A stretch of DNA of 64,000 bases from NCBI RefSeq assembly GCF_000250655.1, contig NC_016935.1, positions 6,714,001 through 6,778,000 on the forward strand, written 5' to 3'. The position numbers were made by a program, and so were the translations under genes. Positions 58,630 to 64,000 of the stretch are shown here, piece by piece (position 1 is the stretch's first letter; each line of letters begins with the position of its first letter). The stretch is from Paenibacillus mucilaginosus 3016 (GTDB lineage: Bacteria; Bacillota; Bacilli; Paenibacillales; NBRC-103111). The notes beneath the pieces were generated by a model. It did no database searches. It worked only from the letters and a program-made list of their open reading frames with translations, and was not told the origin of the DNA.

Positions 58630-59504
58630 CTCCTGGATCCCTCCGCTTTGCCTGCACAGCCGAACAGGCGGATTTTGGCCCGTACCGATGCCTTGACGGC
58701 TTCTCTTGCGGGAATAAGATAGGAACGCGGGTCGTAAGCCTCCGGGTGCTCCGCCAGGTAGCTGCGGATGGCCGCCGTACAGGCCGCTTGATTGTCCGTG
58801 TTCACGTTGATTTTGCTTGTGCCGCGCGCGATCGCCTCACGGATCTCCTCGTCGGGCAGGCCGCTGCCCCCGTGCAGCACGAGCGGCAGTCCGGTCAGCC
58901 GCCGGATCTCTTCCATGCGGGAGAAGCCCAGCTTGGGCTGTCCCCGGTAGGGGCCGTGCACGGAGCCGAGCGCCGGAGCCAGGCAGTCGATGCCCGTCTC
59001 CCGCACGAGCCGGACGCAGTCTTCGGGCACGGCGTACATGCCCTCCGCCTCGTCGACGACAAGATCGTCCTCCCGGCCCGTAATGCGGCCCAGCTCGGCC
59101 TCCACCGCAGCGCCCAGTACATGAGCGGCCTGTGTGACCCGCCCGGTCACGTCGATATTCTCCTCCAATCCATGGTGGGAGGCATCGATCATGACCGAGG
59201 TAAAGCCGGCCTGCAGCGCACGAAGGCAGACCTCGTACGTGGATCCGTGATCGAGATGCAGGGCAACCGGTACGGTAATCCCATAATGGTCGATCAGCGC
59301 CCTGACCATGCCGGCAATGCAGGGGAGCCCGCCCATATAAGGGATGTAAGCCTCACTGACGCCAAGGATGACCGGCGCCTGCTCCTCCTCGGCTCCCAGC
59401 AGGATCGCCTGGGTGAATTCCAGGTTATTGAGATTGAACTGCCCGACGGCATAGCCCCCCTCGAGCGCTTGCTCCAGCATGTTTTTCATTGAGACGAGCG
59501 TCAT
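58626..59504 (-). CDS. iolJ: 6-phospho-5-dehydro-2-deoxy-D-gluconate aldolase (class II)
   Basis: 292 residues, class II fructose-bisphosphate-aldolase fold. Zinc ligands appear as His in ALHLDHGSTYE, Glu/His further on, and His in LVLHGGSGLPDEEI. Asp in HLDHGS is the catalytic acid. GRITGREDDLVVDEAEGMYAVPEDCVRLV follows. In the iol operon it splits DKGP into dihydroxyacetone phosphate and malonate semialdehyde. A generic FbaA role cannot be excluded, but the neighbours favour IolJ. Start with GGAGGTATGGGGCT before the ATG. Confidence 0.9.
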   Translation of the reverse strand: MTLVSMKNMLEQALEGGYAVGQFNLNNLEFTQAILLGAEEEQAPVILGVSEAYIPYMGGLPCIAGMVRALIDHYGITVPVALHLDHGSTYEVCLRALQAGFTSVMIDASHHGLEENIDVTGRVTQAAHVLGAAVEAELGRITGREDDLVVDEAEGMYAVPEDCVRLVRETGIDCLAPALGSVHGPYRGQPKLGFSRMEEIRRLTGLPLVLHGGSGLPDEEIREAIARGTSKINVNTDNQAACTAAIRSYLAEHPEAYDPRSYLIPAREAVKASVRAKIRLFGCAGKAEGSRR

Positions 59505-59833
59505 AGCCCCATACCTCCTTTTTGGGCAAAAAAAAGCGTTGTCTGTCCAAGTGCCTCGCAGGCTGGCGGGTCTGAGGGAAAGCAGAGGGCGCTAGACGGA
59601 TAGCGGCCCGGTGCACCAGGCCGTCAACCCGCCGGGGGCTGCCTCCTGTCCATGGGGGACCGTCGAGCTAACAGGCCTTGCTTACTGCCTGCCGGCCTCC
59701 GCCGCCACAGCGTTCTGCCCCGGCAGGCCTCCCTGCAGCAGGGCCGCCTGCCGCTTCAAAGCCGGCCAGCCCTGCTCCCGCCTGCACGAATCTCCCTGTG
59801 CCCCGAAAAGGGCCCGTCTCCCGCCCCCTTTTT
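59505..59833. other. Gene-free gap inside the iol operon
   Basis: GC-rich 329 bases between iolA and iolJ. No RBS-supported frame, no clear terminator. It may hold a second promoter for iolJ-iolG; none was identified. Confidence 0.4.
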
Positions 59834-61291
59834 TTACCAGCGGGCCGTGACCATCTTCTTGCGCGTGTAGAACTCCACCCCGTCCGTCCCGTTGGCGTGC
59901 AGATCGCCGTAGAACGACTTCTTCCAGCCGGAGAACGGGAAGAACGCCATCGGGGCAGGCACCCCAAGGTTGACGCCGAGCATGCCCGCATCGATCGTCT
60001 CGCGGAACTGGCGCACCGCGCTGCCGCTCTTCGTGAACAGGCACGCGCCGTTGGCGAACTCGGATCGGTTGGCAAGCTCAATCGCTTCCTCCAGCGTCTC
60101 TACGCGGACAATCGAGAGCACCGGGGCAAAAATCTCATCCTGCCAGATCTTCATATCGCTGTCCACGCCGTCGAAGATCGTGGGGCCGACGAAATAGCCG
60201 CTGCCCTCCGCCGCCGCATCCCGGCGCCCGTCGCGGAGCAGGATCGCGCCCTCGTTCTCGCCGGTCTCGATGTACTTCAGCGTCCGCTCCTTGTGCGGGC
60301 CGCGGATGACCGGCCCCAGGAAGACGCCGTCCTCCAGCCCGTTGCCGATCGTGATCGCATCCGCCGCCTGGAGCAGCTTCTCCACCAGCGCATCGCCGAT
60401 GTCACCGACAGCCACCACCACGGAGCAGGCCATGCAGCGCTCTCCCGCAGAGCCAAAGGCCGCACTCGTAATCTCCTTGACCGTAAGCTCCAGGTCCGCA
60501 TCCGGCAGCACGATGGAATGATTCTTCGCGCCGGCGAGCGCCTGTACGCGTTTGCCATGCTTCGATGCGCTCGTGTAGACGTACTCGGCCACCGGCTGGG
60601 AGCCGACGAAGGAGACCGCCCCGATCCCCGGATGCTCGAGCATCCCGTTCACCACGTCATGCGCGCCATGCACGATGTTCAGCACGCCGTCCGGCAGGCC
60701 GGCTTCCGTGAACAGCTCCGCCAGCCGGTTCGCGAGCAGCGGCGTCCGCTCGGAAGGCTTCAGCACGAACGTATTGCCGCAGGCAATCGCGAGCGGGAAC
60801 ATCCAGCAGGGCACCATCATCGGGAAGTTGAACGGCGTGATGCCGCCCACCACCCCGACTGGGTAGCGGTACATGCCCGATTCCAGGCCCGTCGCAATGT
60901 CCGGCAGCTGCCGGCCCATCATGAGGTTCGGCGCGCCAGCGGCGAACTCCACGCACTCGATGCCGCGCTGTACTTCGCCGTAGGCTTCGCTGTAGCTTTT
61001 GCCGTTCTCCAGCGTGACGAGCTTCGCGAGCTCCTCCCAGTGCTCCACGAGCAGCTGCTGGTAGCGGAACAGGATGCGGGCGCGTCTGGGCACCGGCGTG
61101 CGGCTCCACACGGCGAACGCCTCCTTGGCCGTCCGCACGGCCAGATCCACGTCACCCTTCGTGGACAACGGCACCTGCGCGATCACTTCCTCGGTCGCGG
61201 GATTGTACACCGGCTCGCAGCGGTCCGACTCGGAGGGGGTCCAGCGGCCGCCGATCCAGTTGTTCAGCACCTGCGTAATCACTTGGGTCAT
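59834..61291 (-). CDS. iolA: Methylmalonate-semialdehyde/malonate-semialdehyde dehydrogenase (CoA-acylating)
   Basis: 485 residues, aldehyde dehydrogenase superfamily. GGITPFNFPMMVPCWMFPLAIACGNTFVLKPSERTP binds NAD, and the catalytic Cys lies in GSAGERCMACSV. GVPAPMAFFPFSGWKKSFYGDLHANGTDGVEFYTRKKMVTARW at the end is diagnostic of the MmsA/IolA group. It turns malonate semialdehyde into acetyl-CoA and CO2, the last step of inositol breakdown. The ATG at 61291 follows GAGAGGAG; a start 13 codons upstream is less likely. Confidence 0.94.
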   Translation of the reverse strand: MTQVITQVLNNWIGGRWTPSESDRCEPVYNPATEEVIAQVPLSTKGDVDLAVRTAKEAFAVWSRTPVPRRARILFRYQQLLVEHWEELAKLVTLENGKSYSEAYGEVQRGIECVEFAAGAPNLMMGRQLPDIATGLESGMYRYPVGVVGGITPFNFPMMVPCWMFPLAIACGNTFVLKPSERTPLLANRLAELFTEAGLPDGVLNIVHGAHDVVNGMLEHPGIGAVSFVGSQPVAEYVYTSASKHGKRVQALAGAKNHSIVLPDADLELTVKEITSAAFGSAGERCMACSVVVAVGDIGDALVEKLLQAADAITIGNGLEDGVFLGPVIRGPHKERTLKYIETGENEGAILLRDGRRDAAAEGSGYFVGPTIFDGVDSDMKIWQDEIFAPVLSIVRVETLEEAIELANRSEFANGACLFTKSGSAVRQFRETIDAGMLGVNLGVPAPMAFFPFSGWKKSFYGDLHANGTDGVEFYTRKKMVTARW

Positions 61292-61349
61292 AGGGAAGTG
61301 CTCCTCTCTGCTCAGGTTCATTTTTATCAATACAGCCTATTCTAAAAAG

Positions 61350-62364
61350 TCAAACGGTCGCCGTAATCTCCCCGCGGTTGCACCGCTCAATGTAATCCTC
61401 GACGGCTTCGGCCGTCGGCATCGCATCCGAGCAGCTGTGGGACGAAATGACGATGCAGGCGGCGGCGCTGCCGAACTCCATGCTTTTCTCGAGCGTCCAG
61501 CCCTGCATGACGCCGTACAGGAAGCCGGCCGCATAGGAGTCTCCTGCGCCGAATGTCTTGACGACCTTGGCCGGGAAGCTCTTGGCCCGGTGGGATGCAC
61601 CGTCCCGGGTGTAGGCGATCGAGCCCTCCTTGCCGTGCTTGATGATGACGATCTTCGCCGCATAGTCGAACCACTTCGCCGCCGTCACCCGGTCATCGCC
61701 GCCCGGATTGCCCCCGAGCGCCTCCATCATATCGAACTCCTCGCGGGTGCCGAGCAGGATGTCGCACTTCTCGGCCGCCAGGTTGTAGTAGACTGCGGTT
61801 TCTTCCCTGGAGGTCCAGGTGTACGGCCGGTAATCCAGGTCGAAGGCCACGACCGTCCCGTGTTTCTTGGCATAGTCCAGCGCCAGGAATACCGCTTCCC
61901 TCGAAGGACTCTTCGCGAGGGCCGTCCCCCGAGATCAGGAGCAGCTTCGCTTCCGCGATGAGATCCTCGCGCACCTCGAGCGGGGACAGCAGCAGGTCGG
62001 CGGCATTGTCGCGGTACATCAGGATGCTGCACTCGGAGGGGCTTTTGATCTCCGTAAAAGCCAGCCCCGTCACCGCGCCCGTCCGGTCCGTCACGACATT
62101 CTCCGTGGAGATGCGGTTGCGCTCCAGATAATCCGTGATGAAGCGGCCCATCTGGTCGTCCGCCACCTTGCCGATGAACGCCGTGCGCAGGCCGAGGCGC
62201 GACATGCCGATCGTAATGTTCGCCGGAGAGCCGCCGACATACTTGGTGAACGTCATCGTCTCCTCCATCGGGCGGTTGATCTCGTTTGCGTTCAGATCGA
62301 TGCAGAGACGGCCGACCGCCACAAAATCCAGCGGCTTGCCCGCCGCAAAGGAAACATAACTCAT
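61350..62364 (-). pseudogene. iolC: 5-dehydro-2-deoxygluconokinase, frameshifted as given
   Basis: PfkB-family kinase that phosphorylates DKG to DKGP. Correct from MSYVSFAAGKPLDFVAVGRL to EAKLLLISG. The frame then breaks in the run of five C (plus strand) at about 61926-61930. In the next frame it resumes TALAKSPSREAVFLALDYAK and ends with the PfkB signature KTFGAGDSYAAGFLYGVMQG. Removing one base gives ~337 residues, close to B. subtilis IolC. GGAAGGGA lies before the ATG, which overlaps the iolE stop codon. The break may be a sequence error, since the rest of the operon looks healthy. Confidence 0.88.
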
Positions 62365-63278
62365 TACGCGATCCCTTCCTTTCGGTCGATGAGTCCTTCC
62401 AAGTAGAGCAGCGCCTGCTTCGCATAGTCGTAAGGCGGGTGAGCCGCCGGATCCTGCTCCCCTTCGAGCATCGCCCAGCCGCCGTAGCCGCGTGCGGCCA
62501 GCTCGCCGACAATCGGGGCGAAGTCGATGCACCCGTCACCTGGCACCGTGAAGACTCCTTTGCGGATGCAGGTAATAAAATCAGCCCCTTCCGCGCGCGC
62601 CTCCTCCAGCACCTGCGGGCGGATGTCCTTCAGGTGGACGTAAGCGATCCGGTCATAGTGCTTCTGCAGCACGCTCAGCGGGTCCGCCCCGCCGTAGTAC
62701 GCATGCCCGGTATCGAACAGGAGATGCACCAGCGCCGGGTCGGTCATCTCCAGGAGACGGCCGATCTCGTGCCCCTGCTCCACGACCGTGCCGCCATGGT
62801 GGTGGTACGTCAGCTTCAGCCCGTACTCCCGGGCAATGACGCCGGCTTCATTCAGGCCTTCCGCCAGGCTCTCCCAGCCCGCATCGTCCAGCCGGAGCAC
62901 TTCCTTCTCGTGCGGGGTGCGTCTGGGGTCAAAATGCAGCGAGCCCCCGATCTCGCAGGTGGAGATGACCTCGGCGCCCATCTCCCTCAAGAAGGCGGCA
63001 TGCCGGCGGTACGCTTCCAGCTCTTCTTTCCGGTATGCCGGGTCCGAAAACAGCACCGACTTCCACTGGGACACGAGCTGCAGTCCCCGGCGGGAGAGCT
63101 CCTCCCTCAGCACGGCCGGGTCCGCCGGGTACTTGCGCCCCATCTCCGTCCCCCGCAGCCCCAGCGCCGCCATATCGTCCAGTATCCGCTCGTACGTCGT
63201 ATCGTCCCCATGCTCCTTGACATCCTCCCCGACCCAGTTGATCGGGTGCGCTCCCAGGCGGAACGGCAGTTTCGCCAT
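62364..63278 (-). CDS. iolE: Inosose dehydratase
   Basis: 304 residues, AP-endonuclease-2 TIM barrel. KLPFRLGAHPINWVGEDVKEHGDDTTYERILDDMAALGLRGTEMGRKYP is typical of IolE. Metal-binding positions include HHHGGTVVE, LFDTGHAYYGG and VHLKDIRP, plus EGEQD near the end. It dehydrates scyllo-inosose to the diketone used by IolD. The ATG at 63278 follows GAGAGGAG; the stop shares one base with the iolC ATG. Confidence 0.93.
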   Translation of the reverse strand: MAKLPFRLGAHPINWVGEDVKEHGDDTTYERILDDMAALGLRGTEMGRKYPADPAVLREELSRRGLQLVSQWKSVLFSDPAYRKEELEAYRRHAAFLREMGAEVISTCEIGGSLHFDPRRTPHEKEVLRLDDAGWESLAEGLNEAGVIAREYGLKLTYHHHGGTVVEQGHEIGRLLEMTDPALVHLLFDTGHAYYGGADPLSVLQKHYDRIAYVHLKDIRPQVLEEARAEGADFITCIRKGVFTVPGDGCIDFAPIVGELAARGYGGWAMLEGEQDPAAHPPYDYAKQALLYLEGLIDRKEGIA

Positions 63279-63298
63279 CTTAGATCTCTCCTCTCTTC

Positions 63299-64000
63299 TC
63301 ACCGGACCGTAACCGCTTCGATCCGGCTCTTCATCCCGCGGTGCGCTTCGAGCACCTTCCCGCTAACCGACACTTCCGGTACGCCGACATTCCACCACGA
63401 TTCGTAGCCGCCCGTGTTCGTTCCCGGAACGACCGGGATCTCGATCAGGGTCGTGATGCTTTCCTCCTTCGCCAGCCGCAGCGCCTCCTCCAGCTCCTCC
63501 GGCGTGGAAGCCTTGTAGGCCTTGGCCCCAAGCGCCCGGGCATGGGCGGCAAAGTCGATCGGCAGGTACGCCCCGGTCAGCCGGGAGGTCTCCTGCGAAC
63601 GGCGGCGGAATTCATTGCCGAAGCCGTCGCTCCCATGCTCCCGCTGCAGGTTGTGGATGCACTGGAAGCCGTGGTTGTCGAACAGCAGCACGGTGATCTT
63701 GCGTCCCTCCTGCAGGGACGTCAGCAGTTCCGAGTGCAGCATGAGATAGCTGCCGTCGCCGACCAGAGCGTAGACGTCCCGGCGGGGGTCGGCGAGCGCG
63801 GCCCCGAAGGCGCCGCTGACCTCATAGCCCATGCAGGAGAAGCCGTACTCCATGTGGTACGTCTTCGGCCCGGCGGCCCGCCACAGCCTGTGCAGGTCGC
63901 CCGGCAGCGAGCCGGCGGCGCAGACGATGACCGCCTCCGGTCCGACGGCCGCGTTGATAACGCCGAGCGCCCGGGTCTGGGCGAAGCCCGCCTCATGCTC
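63299..64000 (-). CDS. iolD: 3D-(3,5/4)-trihydroxycyclohexane-1,2-dione acylhydrolase, partial
   Basis: C-terminal 233 residues of a ThDP enzyme; the rest lies beyond the right edge. EHEAGFAQTRALGVINAAVG begins the visible part. The ThDP-binding motif is ALVGDGSYLMLHSELLTSLQEGRKITVLLFDNHGFQCIHNLQ. It opens the cyclohexane-dione ring in inositol breakdown. Next to iolE with a 20-bp gap. Confidence 0.93.
   Translation of the reverse strand, partial: EHEAGFAQTRALGVINAAVGPEAVIVCAAGSLPGDLHRLWRAAGPKTYHMEYGFSCMGYEVSGAFGAALADPRRDVYALVGDGSYLMLHSELLTSLQEGRKITVLLFDNHGFQCIHNLQREHGSDGFGNEFRRRSQETSRLTGAYLPIDFAAHARALGAKAYKASTPEELEEALRLAKEESITTLIEIPVVPGTNTGGYESWWNVGVPEVSVSGKVLEAHRGMKSRIEAVTVR

Noticed and set aside
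59611..59850. Small proteins in the iolA-iolJ gap
   Set aside because: No RBS; Cys/Pro/Ala-rich translations that look like random GC-rich sequence.

Overview
The window looks like a chromosome segment of a GC-rich, low-branching Firmicute. The best fit is Paenibacillus, perhaps close to P. mucilaginosus. The reasons are AGGAGG-type ribosome binding sites, U-tailed terminators on nearly every operon, an intact Bacillus-type FadR operator, a sigma-D type -10 upstream of a chemotaxis receptor, a DUF3231 protein, and B. subtilis-like AraN, FadN and YwjF (FadF) proteins. The species assignment is inference. No rRNA, tRNA, CRISPR array or prophage was seen.

Layout. 1-5.7 kb: 5' part of a transketolase gene, a divergent LysR regulator, a chemotaxis receptor, then an array of 36-bp tandem repeats. 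5.9-18.8 kb: an almost complete fatty-acid beta-oxidation regulon. fadF, fadN, fadA, fadE, an acyl-CoA ligase and a thioesterase run leftward; fadR, etfB and etfA run rightward from a promoter carrying a perfect FadR box. 18.9-27 kb: a mixed region with a uracil permease, two small genes interrupted by in-frame stops, a DUF3231 protein, a Gfo/Idh/MocA oxidoreductase, a dienelactone hydrolase and an orphan sulfonate-type binding protein. 27-33.3 kb: a tripartite tricarboxylate transporter (tctCBA) with an HPr-like gene, divergent from a CitA/CitB-type two-component system. 33.5-37.3 kb: a LysE exporter, an amino-acid permease and a flavin-dependent monooxygenase.

38-49 kb is an arabinan/arabino-oligosaccharide locus. 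It holds an araNPQ-like ABC transporter without an ATPase, one lipoprotein and one cytoplasmic GH43 enzyme, and two paralogous winged-helix regulators with an unusual C-terminal domain. Several TTTTA-N8-TAAAA boxes lie upstream of the transporter and of the second GH43 gene. An IS1182-like element sits inside a dispersed palindromic repeat at 39.8-41.5 kb. 49.4-56.2 kb carries GH95 and GH27 glycosidases, a sugar-isomerase-like TIM barrel and a frameshifted AraC regulator. 57.5-64 kb is a myo-inositol operon (iolD-E-C-A-J-G, leftward), cut by the window end.

Themes. The region is catabolic: fatty acids, tricarboxylates, plant polysaccharide sugars and inositol. Its intergenic spaces hold several repeat types: the 36-bp array, a REP-like family at four sites, a second hairpin family at three sites, duplicated 3'-end modules after the GH27 gene, and a long pyrimidine-rich tract. 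Three otherwise normal genes (etfA, araC-like, iolC) each carry one extra base in a C/G run. That may reflect sequence error more than gene death.
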